NCBI RefSeq assembly: GCF_004331465.1
Contig: NZ_SJKB01000007.1
Location: 310,001 to 374,000 of the forward strand
Direction: 5' to 3'
DNA length: 64,000 nt
Source: Kribbella pittospori
Lineage (GTDB): Bacteria > Actinomycetota > Actinomycetes > Propionibacteriales > Kribbellaceae
This document shows positions 15,897 through 23,790 of the stretch, one piece after another (the first letter of the stretch is position 1; each line of letters starts with the position of its first letter). A model generated the notes under the pieces. It saw only the letters and a program-made list of their open reading frames with translations, was not told the origin of the DNA and did no database searches. Made by a program: the position numbers and the translations under genes.

Positions 15897-17759
15897 GTGG
15901 ATTTCGGGGTGCTCGGGCCGGTGGTGGCCTGGGATGATGCCGGCCGGCCGGTGGGCCTGAACGGACCGCGGCATCGGGCGGTGCTGGCTCGGTTGATCGT
16001 TGCGCGCGGACGCGTCGTACCGGCTCGGCTTCTGGTGGACGACTTGTGGGTGCATCCGCCGGACGGTGCGTTGAGTGCGGTGCGGACGTTCGTCGCGGCG
16101 TTGCGGCGGGCGTTGGAACCGGAGCGGGCGCCGCGGTCGCCGGCGCGGTTGCTGGTGACTGAGGGTCCGGGCTATGCGTTGCGGACGGATGCTGTTGACG
16201 CGTGGCGGTTCGAAGCGGCTGTTGGTGCTGCGTTGCCGGCGGGGGAGTTGGTGCCGGTGCTTTCCGAGGCGCTGGCGTGGTGGCGCGGGCCGGCGTACGC
16301 GGAGTTTGCTGACGAGGGTTGGGCGCAGGGTGAGCGGTCGCGGTTGACGGAGTTGCGGCTGCGGGCGGTGGAGCGGTTGGGGGAGGCGCGGTTGGCGGTC
16401 GGGCTTGCTGCCGAGGCTGTGCCTGAGCTGGATGCGCATGTGACCGAGCATCCGTGGCGTGAGGACGCGTGGCGGTTGCTGGCGCTGGCCCTGTACCGGA
16501 CTGGTCGGCAGGGCGACGCTCTCGCCGTACTGCGTCGGGCTCGGGCGATGCTGGTCGGTCAGCTCGGGGTGGATCCCGGTCCGGCGCTTGGGCGGTTGGA
16601 GACCGACATTCTCAACCAGGCCGCGCATCTGGAGCCGGTGTCGGCCGGACACGTGTGGGCGGAGGCTGCTGCGGCGTACGACCGGGTCGTTGGGGGCAAT
16701 CGGGCTCGGCTGGAGTCGACGGTGGGGCTGCTGCGGAATCTTGCCGTCACGGGTGGCGGTGGTCTCGAGGCTGCGCGGCAGCACCGTCTCGCTGCGATTG
16801 CTGCGGCTGAGGAGTTGGGGGATGTCGATCTGACTGCGCGGGTCATCGGTGCGTACGACGTACCGGCGATCTGGACGCGGTCGGATGACGAATCGCATGC
16901 TGCGGCGATTGTGGCGGCGGCGGAGCGGGTGTTGCCTACGCAGGAGCATCCCGGGGTGCGGGCGCGGCTGCTGGCGACGGTTGCGCTCGAGTCGCGTGGT
17001 TCGCTGGATCCGCGGGCTCGGAACGCGGCGCTGGAGGCTGAGTCGATCGCGCGCGGGTTGGATGATCCTGTTTTGCTGGCGTTTGCGCTGAACGGGGTCT
17101 TCATGCAGACGTGCTATCGCGCGGGTCTCGCTTCCGACCGCTCGGCGATTGGTGCTGAGCTGGTTGAGCTGTCCCAGCGGCATGGGCTCTTTACCTATGA
17201 GGTTCTGGGGCATCTCATCCGGCTGCAGTCGTCGTGCGCTGTGGCGGACTATGCGGCCGCCGATCACCACGCCGAGGCTGCCGATGAGTTGGCTGCCCGG
17301 CATGAGTTGCCGCTGGTCGGTGTCTTCACCCGGTGGTACGCGGCTCTTCGCGAGGACACTCCGGAGGCCTACCACCAGGCTGCTGCCCTCCTGGACGCCG
17401 CATCCATGCCTGGCCTGCAGTCGGGCCTCCTCCCATTGGCTCTGGCCTGCCACGCAATCCGCCACGACCTGCCCGTGGTTGAAGCCGGCTACGGGCCCCA
17501 CATGGCGTGGGTCCGTCCGCTTCTCCTGCTGTCGCAGAACCAATCCGCCGAAGCAGGCCGGGCGCTCGATCACATGCCCGACCCACCACCGGGCCTGCTC
17601 CTAGAAGCTCACTGGGCTCTGGTCGCCGCGGCGGCCAAGACCCTCAACCACGAGCAACCGTTGGCGCGTGCCCGAGCCGCGCTGACTCCAGCCGCGACAG
17701 AACAGGCAGGAGCCGGGTCTGGCCTGCTGACGCTGGGGCCCGTTGCGACCTACCTCTGA
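15897..17759 (+). CDS. AfsR/SARP-family transcriptional activator
   Basis: A 620-residue regulator. The N-terminal ~90 residues form an OmpR-type DNA-binding domain (FGVLGPVVAW, VPARLLVDDLW, RTFVAALRRALEP). A bacterial transcriptional activation domain (BTAD, residues ~95-240, ending RARAMLVGQLGVDPGPALGRLETDIL) and ~370 residues of TPR-like helical repeats follow. There is no NB-ARC ATPase motif between, so it is a large SARP rather than full AfsR. The GTG at 15897 is chosen because TACGGT lies 6 nt upstream. Such proteins usually activate secondary-metabolite or secreted-product genes by binding heptamer direct repeats; a candidate repeat array lies at 19968. Confidence 0.88.
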   Translation: MDFGVLGPVVAWDDAGRPVGLNGPRHRAVLARLIVARGRVVPARLLVDDLWVHPPDGALSAVRTFVAALRRALEPERAPRSPARLLVTEGPGYALRTDAVDAWRFEAAVGAALPAGELVPVLSEALAWWRGPAYAEFADEGWAQGERSRLTELRLRAVERLGEARLAVGLAAEAVPELDAHVTEHPWREDAWRLLALALYRTGRQGDALAVLRRARAMLVGQLGVDPGPALGRLETDILNQAAHLEPVSAGHVWAEAAAAYDRVVGGNRARLESTVGLLRNLAVTGGGGLEAARQHRLAAIAAAEELGDVDLTARVIGAYDVPAIWTRSDDESHAAAIVAAAERVLPTQEHPGVRARLLATVALESRGSLDPRARNAALEAESIARGLDDPVLLAFALNGVFMQTCYRAGLASDRSAIGAELVELSQRHGLFTYEVLGHLIRLQSSCAVADYAAADHHAEAADELAARHELPLVGVFTRWYAALREDTPEAYHQAAALLDAASMPGLQSGLLPLALACHAIRHDLPVVEAGYGPHMAWVRPLLLLSQNQSAEAGRALDHMPDPPPGLLLEAHWALVAAAAKTLNHEQPLARARAALTPAATEQAGAGSGLLTLGPVATYL

Positions 17760-17782
17760 CCCACGCGATGCCTGTTTCGAGA

Positions 17783-18010
17783 TCAACCTGTCGGCCCGAG
17801 GTCGTCTGGGGAGCTGGTCTCGGACTTGCGGTCGGCGGCTTGGCGGAGCTCGTGGTGCGACTGGTGGGCGGTCGTACGGTAGGCCTCCTCGTACGCTGCC
17901 AGCGCGCCGGCGACGCCGGAGCCGTGACCGCGGCGCTTGGCCCAGGAGGCGAACCAGGTCAGCCCCGTCAGCACGGCGACGAGTCCGCCGAGGAACACCA
18001 CGTAGGCCAT
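17783..18010 (-). CDS. Small single-pass membrane protein
   Basis: A 75-residue protein: one N-terminal transmembrane helix (residues 3-24), then a basic WAKRRGHGSG stop-transfer segment and a hydrophilic helical tail. The ATG follows a -10 box TAGCCT by 6 nt (leaderless), which supports it as a real gene rather than a chance frame. It is the downstream neighbour of a TetR gene on the same strand, 16 nt apart, but has its own promoter. Function unknown. Confidence 0.65.
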   Translation of the reverse strand: MAYVVFLGGLVAVLTGLTWFASWAKRRGHGSGVAGALAAYEEAYRTTAHQSHHELRQAADRKSETSSPDDLGPTG

Positions 18011-18026
18011 CTCTGCAGGCTACCCG

Positions 18027-18644
18027 TCAACGGTGGAAGGCGGCCTCGAGTCGGGCCAGGAGGATGTCGGCCCCGTGCTGCACGCGGGTGACCAGCTGCG
18101 GGCCGTGGCGTCCGGCCAGTACTTCGGCCCGTACCTCGGTGACGATCGATCGCTGGACACCGACCAAGGCGTTGGCGATCGCCCACGACTCCATCCGTCC
18201 CGTCCCCTCCGAGCGCAGCAGGATGGCGAGGGCGTCGGTGGTGGCGGCGACGATCTCGCGCTCGCGGGCCTGCAGCGACGGGCTGCCGGCCACGACCCGG
18301 GCGGCGGTGGTGATCAGGTCGACCGCGCCCGGGTCGGCGGCGTGCGCGACGTTCGCGATCGTGAACCGGCGGAACGCGCCGATCGCCGACTCCCCGTCCG
18401 GGCGGTCACCGACCGCGGCCAGCGTCGCCGCCTGGAACTGTTCCAGGCCGCCGCCGAAGAACAGGTCGTCCTTGGTCGGGAAGTAGTTGAAGACTGTTGC
18501 CTCGGACACCTGTGCGGCCCGGGCCACGTCGACCACGGTGACCGCGTCGAACCCGTGCGCGACGAACAACTCCCGCGCCACGGCCGCGATCCGCTCGCGC
18601 GTCTCCCGCTTCTTCCGCGCCCGCAGTCCGTCCGCCTCCTTCAC
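18027..18644 (-). CDS. TetR-family transcriptional regulator
   Basis: A 205-residue repressor. A basic N-terminal extension (KKRETRERI) precedes the HTH (residues ~14-58, with TVVDVARAAQVSEATVFNYFPTKDDLF as recognition region), and the ligand domain is all-alpha. The GTG follows TACCCT by 6 nt. It diverges from the NTF2-like/LLM operon, whose promoter region carries two copies of a TAGGGTGACCCTA-type palindrome, the likely operator. Confidence 0.9.
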   Translation of the reverse strand: MKEADGLRARKKRETRERIAAVARELFVAHGFDAVTVVDVARAAQVSEATVFNYFPTKDDLFFGGGLEQFQAATLAAVGDRPDGESAIGAFRRFTIANVAHAADPGAVDLITTAARVVAGSPSLQAREREIVAATTDALAILLRSEGTGRMESWAIANALVGVQRSIVTEVRAEVLAGRHGPQLVTRVQHGADILLARLEAAFHR

Positions 18645-18663
18645 ACGGTCAGGGTAATGGTTC

Positions 18664-18693
18664 TAGAGTGACCGTAAATATAGGGTGACCCTA
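18664..18693. promoter_or_regulatory. Tandem TetR operator palindromes
   Basis: The perfect palindrome TAGGGTGACCCTA (18681-18693) and a degenerate copy TAGAGTGACCGTA (18664-18676) have their centres 17 bp apart, between the divergent TetR gene and the NTF2-like gene. The spacing suits two TetR dimers side by side. Confidence 0.65.
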
Positions 18694-18711
18694 AGAATCT
18701 GGAGGCGCGAC

Positions 18712-19116
18712 ATGTCCACGGAGCTCGGCGACGCCCCGCAGCGGCTGGTGCAGAGCCTGATTGCCCAGGACACCGCCGCCCTGAAGCCGCTTGTCGACCC
18801 GCACTGCCGGATCGTCGGACCGAAGGGCTTCATGATCGAGCCGGACGAGTGGATCGGCGTACACACCAGTGGCGTGTTCGAGCAGGTCTCGCTGGAGTTG
18901 CTGCAGTCGGATGTCGTCGCCCACGGTGAGACGGTGGTGCGGACCGAGATCCAGCGGTCGGAGTGCCGGTTCCACGGGGAGACGATCAAGGGATTGTTCC
19001 GGGTGATGAGTGTCTGGCTCGCCCGGGATGGTGACTGGCGGCTGGCCGGCGTTCAGTACACAGCGCTTGCCGCTGACGCTGCCGCGGCGGCCGGGATCAC
19101 GGAGGCGGGCGAGTGA
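18712..19116 (+). CDS. NTF2-like/SnoaL-like (DUF4440-type) protein
   Basis: A 134-residue cone-shaped alpha+beta protein of the NTF2-like superfamily: helices near residues 8-35, then beta strands with VVAHGETVVRTEIQRSECRF, GLFRVMSVWLARDGDWRLAGVQYT. The last motif is diagnostic of DUF4440/SnoaL-like proteins. Members can be small enzymes (isomerases, dehydratases, cyclases) or binding proteins. The ATG has GGAGG 6 nt upstream. It overlaps the following LLM gene by 4 nt and is probably repressed by the divergent TetR protein. Confidence 0.82.
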   Translation: MSTELGDAPQRLVQSLIAQDTAALKPLVDPHCRIVGPKGFMIEPDEWIGVHTSGVFEQVSLELLQSDVVAHGETVVRTEIQRSECRFHGETIKGLFRVMSVWLARDGDWRLAGVQYTALAADAAAAAGITEAGE

Positions 19117-19967
19117 AGGTCAGTGTGACGGTGACGGATCACGCCTGGGCGGATGGCGTGGACGGGCTGCGGCGGATCGCCTCGATCGCGGACGAGGGTG
19201 GGCTGGACACGATCTGGGTGCCGGATCATCTGTTCCAGGCGGATCCGACCAGTCATCCGCAGGCCGAGTTGTACGAGGCGATCACGATGCTCGGGTTCCT
19301 GGCTGCGACGACCAGCCGGGCGCGGCTCGGGATGCTCGTGTCGCCGGTGCCGTTCCGGCCGCCGGCGGTTCAGGTGAAGGCGATCGCGACGCTGGATGCG
19401 CTCACCCCCGGGCGGGCCTGGTTCGGGGTCGGGATCGGGTGGGAAGGCGAGGAGGCCCGGGCGATGGGGATCCCGCTCGGGCCGACGAAGGACCGGTTCG
19501 AGCAACTCGAGGAGTTGCTGGACATTGCGGACCGCATGTTCGCCGGCGACAGTTCGCCGTACCAGGGCAAGCATTTCCAGCTCGAAGGACCGATCTGCAG
19601 CCCGCGGCCGGAACGGCGTCCGCCGGTGCTGATCGGTGGGACCGGCGAGCAGAAGACGCTGCGGATGGTGGCGCAGCGGGCCGATGCCTGCAACCTGTTC
19701 GACCTGCCCGACGGAGGTACGACGGTGCGCCACAAGCTCGACGTACTCCGTGGGCACTGCGAGGAACTCGGCCGCCCGTACGACGAGATCGCGAAGACGC
19801 TGTCGACCCGGCTCACCCCGGACGACACCGTCGGCACCTTCGTCGAACGTTGCCGCGAGCAAGCATCATGGGGAATCGATCACGCGATCGTGATCCGGAC
19901 CGGTCCGTGGACGCCGGAGTCGGTCGGGATCCTCACCGCCGCGGTGCCGGAGGTCGCCGGGTTGTGA
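19113..19967 (+). CDS. LLM-class F420-dependent oxidoreductase
   Basis: A 284-residue luciferase-like TIM-barrel enzyme, starting at GTG inside the stop of the NTF2-like gene. Landmarks are DTIWVPDHLFQADP near 32, TSRARLGMLVSPVPFRPPAV, FGVGIGWEGEEARAMGIPLGP, PPVLIGGTGEQKTLRMVAQRADACN and a C-terminal AIVIRTGPWTPESV. It probably uses F420 to reduce or oxidise a small molecule, with the NTF2-like protein acting before or after it. It is co-regulated by the TetR protein. Confidence 0.9.
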   Translation: MKVSVTVTDHAWADGVDGLRRIASIADEGGLDTIWVPDHLFQADPTSHPQAELYEAITMLGFLAATTSRARLGMLVSPVPFRPPAVQVKAIATLDALTPGRAWFGVGIGWEGEEARAMGIPLGPTKDRFEQLEELLDIADRMFAGDSSPYQGKHFQLEGPICSPRPERRPPVLIGGTGEQKTLRMVAQRADACNLFDLPDGGTTVRHKLDVLRGHCEELGRPYDEIAKTLSTRLTPDDTVGTFVERCREQASWGIDHAIVIRTGPWTPESVGILTAAVPEVAGL

Positions 19968-19996
19968 CTCCCAGGAAGCTCCCAGCTTCCTCCCAG
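19968..19996 (+). promoter_or_regulatory. Three CTCCCAG direct repeats at 11-nt spacing
   Basis: Identical heptamers CTCCCAG begin at 19968, 19979 and 19990, one helical turn apart, immediately after the LLM stop and ~70 bp before the small secreted-peptide gene. This layout is that of binding sites for SARP or OmpR-type response regulators. The same stretch can also fold as GGAAGCT-CCC-AGCTTCC (19974-19990). Confidence 0.6.
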
Positions 19997-20061
19997 AACG
20001 ATTGCAGACCGCGCCCTGAGGATGGAATCACAGCCGAATCCACCACCTCCAGGAGCCCGCA

Positions 20062-20232
20062 ATGCAGCTCAAGATCGTCAAGACCGTTGCCATAGGCACC
20101 ATCACCACCCTCGGCCTCGCCGCCGTCGCCTTCACCCCCGCCGCCTACGCCTCCACCACCAACCAGACCGCCACCCCACACCTGGTCGTCCTCACCGACC
20201 CCGTCCAACTCCCCACCCGCAGGGCCGCCTAA
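20062..20232 (+). CDS. Small secreted peptide (Sec signal, 26-residue mature form)
   Basis: A 56-residue precursor from an ATG with AGGAG 6 nt upstream. Residues 1-30 form a textbook Sec signal peptide: MQLKIVK basic region, a hydrophobic core rich in T/L/A/V, and an AYA cleavage site. The predicted mature peptide is only ~26 residues, with no cysteine, and ends TRRAA. It does not match a family I know. Upstream is an array of three CTCCCAG repeats, suggesting dedicated regulation. Its stop overlaps the stop of the convergent acetyltransferase gene. Confidence 0.65.
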   Translation: MQLKIVKTVAIGTITTLGLAAVAFTPAAYASTTNQTATPHLVVLTDPVQLPTRRAA

Positions 20233-20711
20233 AGCGCCAGACACCAGTCATTGCAACGCATCCAGTGGCCCTTCGGGTACTCGAAGTCGCGATCGCCAAG
20301 CAGGACGAAGCCCGCCTTACGGCACAGTGCGTTGGAAGCAGCGTTCGTCACGCCGGGATAAGCGTGCAGCGTGCTGTGCTTGCCGGCCGCAGCGGCGACC
20401 TTCGCTACCTCGTGCACCGCGGCGGTCGCCAGCCCACGTCCCTGGAACTCCGGCAGGATCGCCCAACCGGTCTCCCAAACCGTCTCGGTCGCCTCGGTGT
20501 GCTCCCAGTAGCCGACCAACCCAGCCCGCTCACCCTCGTCGGTGACGATCACGAACATCCGCCCGGTGAAAGCGTTCTCGACGTACCGCTGCTGCCTCTC
20601 GCGAAGCTTCGCCGGGGTCTCGGGGCCGCCCAGGTGTGCGGTCATCTCGGGCGTGTTGCAGCCCTCGAGCAGGGCGAAGTCCTGCTCACTCCACGAATCC
20701 AGCGTCACCAT
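20229..20711 (-). CDS. GNAT-family N-acetyltransferase
   Basis: A 160-residue acetyl-CoA-dependent acyltransferase of the RimJ/RimL type. Motif A, the acetyl-CoA pyrophosphate loop, appears as WAILPEFQGRGLATAAVHEV near residues 83-103; motif B is NAASNALCRKAGFVLLG. The substrate may be a small amine or a protein N-terminus and cannot be assigned. It stands alone, convergent with the small secreted-peptide gene. Confidence 0.88.
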   Translation of the reverse strand: MVTLDSWSEQDFALLEGCNTPEMTAHLGGPETPAKLRERQQRYVENAFTGRMFVIVTDEGERAGLVGYWEHTEATETVWETGWAILPEFQGRGLATAAVHEVAKVAAAAGKHSTLHAYPGVTNAASNALCRKAGFVLLGDRDFEYPKGHWMRCNDWCLAL

Positions 20712-20748
20712 GCCGACCAGTCAACCAGCCGGCACCGACAGCCTTTGC

Positions 20749-21420
20749 TCAGGTGGTGCGGCGGGCGCGGACCGCGAGGGAGTGCGGGACGCCTCTGTCG
20801 TCCGGCTCCTCGAAGCGTTCGAGGGTCAAGCCGGTGGTCAGGAAGGCGTTCAGGTAGTCGGCGAGGGTGAGGTGGTGCATGCCGACGTGACGCCGGATCC
20901 CGTCGCCCCAGTGCGGCGACTCCTCGTGCCAGCCCGGCTGGCGGTAGGAGGGGTGGATGAGGCGGCTGCCGTCCTCGTTCCACACGACGTGCGGCCCGTT
21001 GAAGCACGGATGTACGCCGTACGCGACCAGCACCCCGCCCGGCCGGAGCACCCGCGTCGCCTCGCGCACGACCTCGGCGAAGTCGTCCACGTCGGTCGAG
21101 ATCCACATCACCATCGCGGTGTCGAACGACTCGTCGGCGAACGGGAGGGTGGCAGCGTCCGCGACCATCAGCGGACCGTCGGTCCGGCTCCGTGCCAGCC
21201 GCAACTGGTCGGCGGAGAAGTCCACCCCGACCACACTGCGCCCAGTCGCCCGAATGGTCTCGAAGTTGCGCCCGGTGCCACACCCGATGTCCAGGCAGGG
21301 ACCGGATCCGGGCCCGAGGAGCTCGAGCAGACCCGGCTGATGTGGTTCCGCTCCGGCCACGTACTTCGCGTCGTACCAGTCGGCCAGACCGTCGTACCGG
21401 GCCGTCGTACTGCTGGTCAT
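20749..21420 (-). CDS. Class I SAM-dependent methyltransferase
   Basis: A 223-residue methyltransferase. Motif I, the SAM-binding glycine loop, is CLDIGCGTGRN near 42-52; motif II is VVGVDFSADQL; VADAATLPFADESFDTAMVMW and VLRPGGVLVAYG match Methyltransf_11/UbiE-type enzymes. The C-terminal region (HLTLADYLNAFLTTGLTLERFEEP) probably contributes the substrate site. The ATG has GGGAGG 5 nt upstream. It is divergent from the bS22 gene. Substrate unknown. Confidence 0.9.
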   Translation of the reverse strand: MTSSTTARYDGLADWYDAKYVAGAEPHQPGLLELLGPGSGPCLDIGCGTGRNFETIRATGRSVVGVDFSADQLRLARSRTDGPLMVADAATLPFADESFDTAMVMWISTDVDDFAEVVREATRVLRPGGVLVAYGVHPCFNGPHVVWNEDGSRLIHPSYRQPGWHEESPHWGDGIRRHVGMHHLTLADYLNAFLTTGLTLERFEEPDDRGVPHSLAVRARRTT

Positions 21421-21532
21421 CGGCGCCTCCCCAGGTCACCGCCCAGCCTATCGAAGCAGCCTGCTTTAGGTTCACCGCCTGACCTGCGGGTAAGCTTTGC
21501 CGACGTTCTCTTTGAGTTTGGATGGTCCAACT

Positions 21533-21634
21533 GTGGGTTCTGTTATCAAGAAGCGCCGTAAGCGGATGGCGAAGAAGAAGCACCGCAAGCTGCTGAAGAA
21601 GACGCGGGTGCAGCGCCGCAAGCTCGGCAAGTAA
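21533..21634 (+). CDS. bS22-like small ribosomal protein (AURKAIP1/COX24 domain)
   Basis: A 33-residue, extremely basic protein starting MGSVIKKRRKRMAKKKHRK, matching the AURKAIP1/COX24-domain proteins of actinobacteria (Rv0500B in M. tuberculosis). In mycobacterial ribosome structures this protein was identified as an extra 30S subunit protein, bS22, near the decoding region. Position immediately before the galE2-like SDR gene is conserved. It is read from GTG at 21533; no ATG is available. Confidence 0.9.
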   Translation: MGSVIKKRRKRMAKKKHRKLLKKTRVQRRKLGK

Positions 21635-21701
21635 GCAGTTCCCGCCGCGCCGGGGGCCGGCGCGGCCACTTGTTGGGTTGCTGTCTGGCTGGGGGTTTCT
21701 C

Positions 21702-22709
21702 GTGGCACAGGTAGTGATGGTGACCGGCGTCTCCCGGGACGCCGGTGCTCGCTGTGCCCGCAGACTGGCCGACGACCCGTCGATCGGCACGGTGCTCGGC
21801 GTCGACGTGGTGCCGCCGCGGGCCGAGCTGGGCCGGGTCCGGTTCGTCCGGGCCGACATCCGCAACCCCGTGATCGCGAAGGTGATCGCCGCCGAGGGCG
21901 TCGACACCGTCGTCCACACCGGCGTCGTGGCCACTCCTGGTAGCGCCGGCGGCCGGTCGTCGATGAAGGAGATCAACGTCATCGGCACCATGCAGCTGCT
22001 CGCCGCCTGCCAGAAGGCGCCCGGCGTGGCCAAGCTGGTGGTGAAGTCGTCGACCACGGTGTACGGCGCGGGTCCGCGGGATCCGGCCATGTTCACCGAG
22101 GAGATGGCGCCGCGGGCGATCCACCAGACCGGGCTGAGCAAGGACGCGGTCGAGGTCGAGGGGTACGTGCGCGGCTTCGCCCGGCGCCGCCCCGACGTCC
22201 GCGTCTCCACGCTCCGGATGGCGAACTGGATCGGCCCGAAGACCGACTCCCCGATCACCCGGTACTTCGCGATGCCCGTCGTACCGACCGTCTTCGGGTA
22301 CGACGCCCGCCTGCAGTTCCTGCACGAGGACGACGGCGTCGAGGCGATCCACCACGCCACCGTGAACGACCTGCCCGGGACCTTCAACCTGGCCGGCGAC
22401 GGAGTGCTCTCGCTGTCCCAGGCGATCCGCAAACTCGGCCGGCCCGCGCTCCGGCTGCCGTCCTTCACCGCGTCCAGTACGGCGGCCGCCGTACGCCGGG
22501 TCCGGCTCGCGGACTTCTCGCCGGACCAGATCACCTTCCTGACCTACGGCCGCGCGGTGGACACCACCCGGATGCGGGCCGAGTTCGGGTTCGAGCCGAA
22601 GTACACGACTGCGGCCGCTTTCGACGACTTCCGCGACTCGCTCAGCCCCGGCGCGGTCGCCCGCGCGGCCTCGATGCTGACGGCCGGACTGGGAGCGTTG
22701 CGTGGTTGA
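21702..22709 (+). CDS. NAD-dependent epimerase/dehydratase (extended SDR, GalE2-like)
   Basis: A 335-residue extended short-chain dehydrogenase. The N-terminal nucleotide-binding segment VVMVTGVSRDAGARCARRL is a variant of the usual GxxGxxG motif. VDTVVHTGVV, NVIGTMQLLAACQ and KLVVKSSTTVYG follow; the catalytic YxxxK is not obvious. The family (mycobacterial Rv0501, named galE2) is linked to bS22 and to an acyltransferase; its substrate is not known to me. I choose GTG at 21702 over a TTG at 21678 because it precedes the first beta-strand directly. The 3' end overlaps the acyltransferase by 8 nt. Confidence 0.85.
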   Translation: MAQVVMVTGVSRDAGARCARRLADDPSIGTVLGVDVVPPRAELGRVRFVRADIRNPVIAKVIAAEGVDTVVHTGVVATPGSAGGRSSMKEINVIGTMQLLAACQKAPGVAKLVVKSSTTVYGAGPRDPAMFTEEMAPRAIHQTGLSKDAVEVEGYVRGFARRRPDVRVSTLRMANWIGPKTDSPITRYFAMPVVPTVFGYDARLQFLHEDDGVEAIHHATVNDLPGTFNLAGDGVLSLSQAIRKLGRPALRLPSFTASSTAAAVRRVRLADFSPDQITFLTYGRAVDTTRMRAEFGFEPKYTTAAAFDDFRDSLSPGAVARAASMLTAGLGALRG

Positions 22710-23790
22710 CGCCGAGGTGATCCCGATCGGTGCCGGCGGACGTCCGGGCCGCGGATCAGGCCGCCGTACGACGCCGTCCGCGGCTGCTCGCGCACTCGCG
22801 GGGCCGGGAACGCGGTTGAAGAAGAAGGGCAAGCGCTCGGTGGAGCCGCCCGTGGCGGAGCCGGACGAGGCTGGTCCGGCACCGCAGGCGCCGATCGTCG
22901 AGGCGGCGCCCCTGGACTTCGCGGGACTCGAGCGGGTCGTGCGCGAACTGTTCGGCGAGGACGGGGAGCGACGGGTCGCGGAGTGGCTCGCGTTCCTGCG
23001 GCGGCGATTGAGCGGGGAGTACGACCTCGACGAGTTCGGGTACGACTCCGACCTGACCGACCAGGTGCTGCTGCCGATGCTGCGGCCGATGGTGGAGAAG
23101 TGGTTCCGGGTCGAGGTGCGCGGGATCGAGAACATCCCGGACACCGGCAGCGCCCTGGTGGTCGCGAACCACTCCGGCACGATGCCGCTCGATGGGCTGG
23201 TCACCCAGGTCGTCGTCTCGGATCACACGAACCGGCCGCTGCGCACACTCGCGGCGGACCTGGTCTTCCAGACGCCGTTCGTCGGTGAGTTGGCCCGCAA
23301 GGGCGGCGCGACGCTGGCGAGCAACGACGACGCCGAGCGGTTGCTGCGGCAGGGCAATCTGGTCGGTGTCTGGCCGGAGGGGTTCAAGGGGCTCGGCAAG
23401 CCGTTCTCCGAGCGGTACAAACTCCAGCGCTTCGGGCGGGGTGGGTTCGTCAGCGCCGCGATGCGGACCGGCGTACCGATCATTCCGTGCTCGATCGTCG
23501 GCGCCGAGGAGATCTACCCGCTGGTCGGCAACATCTCGTCGCTGGCACGGTTGCTCGGCGTTCCGTACATCCCGATCACGCCGTTCTTCCCGCTGCTCGG
23601 GCCGCTCGGTCTGATCCCGCTCCCGTCCAAGTGGCTGATCGAATTCGGCGAGCCGATCCGCACCGACGAGTTCCCCGACGGCGCTGCCGACGATCCGATG
23701 CTCGTCTTCAACGTCACCGACCAGGTCCGCGAAACCATCCAGCAGACCCTCTACACCCTCCTCATGCAACGCCGCTCCGTCTTCTTCTAA
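22702..23790 (+). CDS. Lysophospholipid acyltransferase-family protein
   Basis: A 362-residue PlsC-like acyltransferase, counterpart of mycobacterial Rv0502. A disordered ~55-residue N-terminus precedes the catalytic domain. The catalytic His-Asp region is VANHSGTMPLDG near 153-164, and later blocks are VWPEGFKGLGKPFSERYKLQRFGRGGF (EG and R/K acyl-acceptor contacts) and GVPIIPCSIVGAEEIYP. The His-to-Asp spacing is longer than the classical HX4D. It probably acylates a glycerol- or glycolipid at the inner membrane face. It overlaps and is coupled with the SDR gene. Confidence 0.87.
   Translation: MVDAEVIPIGAGGRPGRGSGRRTTPSAAARALAGPGTRLKKKGKRSVEPPVAEPDEAGPAPQAPIVEAAPLDFAGLERVVRELFGEDGERRVAEWLAFLRRRLSGEYDLDEFGYDSDLTDQVLLPMLRPMVEKWFRVEVRGIENIPDTGSALVVANHSGTMPLDGLVTQVVVSDHTNRPLRTLAADLVFQTPFVGELARKGGATLASNDDAERLLRQGNLVGVWPEGFKGLGKPFSERYKLQRFGRGGFVSAAMRTGVPIIPCSIVGAEEIYPLVGNISSLARLLGVPYIPITPFFPLLGPLGLIPLPSKWLIEFGEPIRTDEFPDGAADDPMLVFNVTDQVRETIQQTLYTLLMQRRSVFF

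Noticed and set aside
14982..17573. A single 863-codon open frame on the minus strand
   Set aside because: Only the C-terminal 286 codons (14982-15842) carry alpha/beta-hydrolase motifs. The rest is an Arg/Pro-rich shadow of the SARP gene on the other strand.
19974..19990. GGAAGCT-CCC-AGCTTCC as a terminator for the LLM gene
   Set aside because: The stem is short, has no U-tract, and is explained by the three CTCCCAG direct repeats at exact 11-nt spacing; kept as a secondary reading only.
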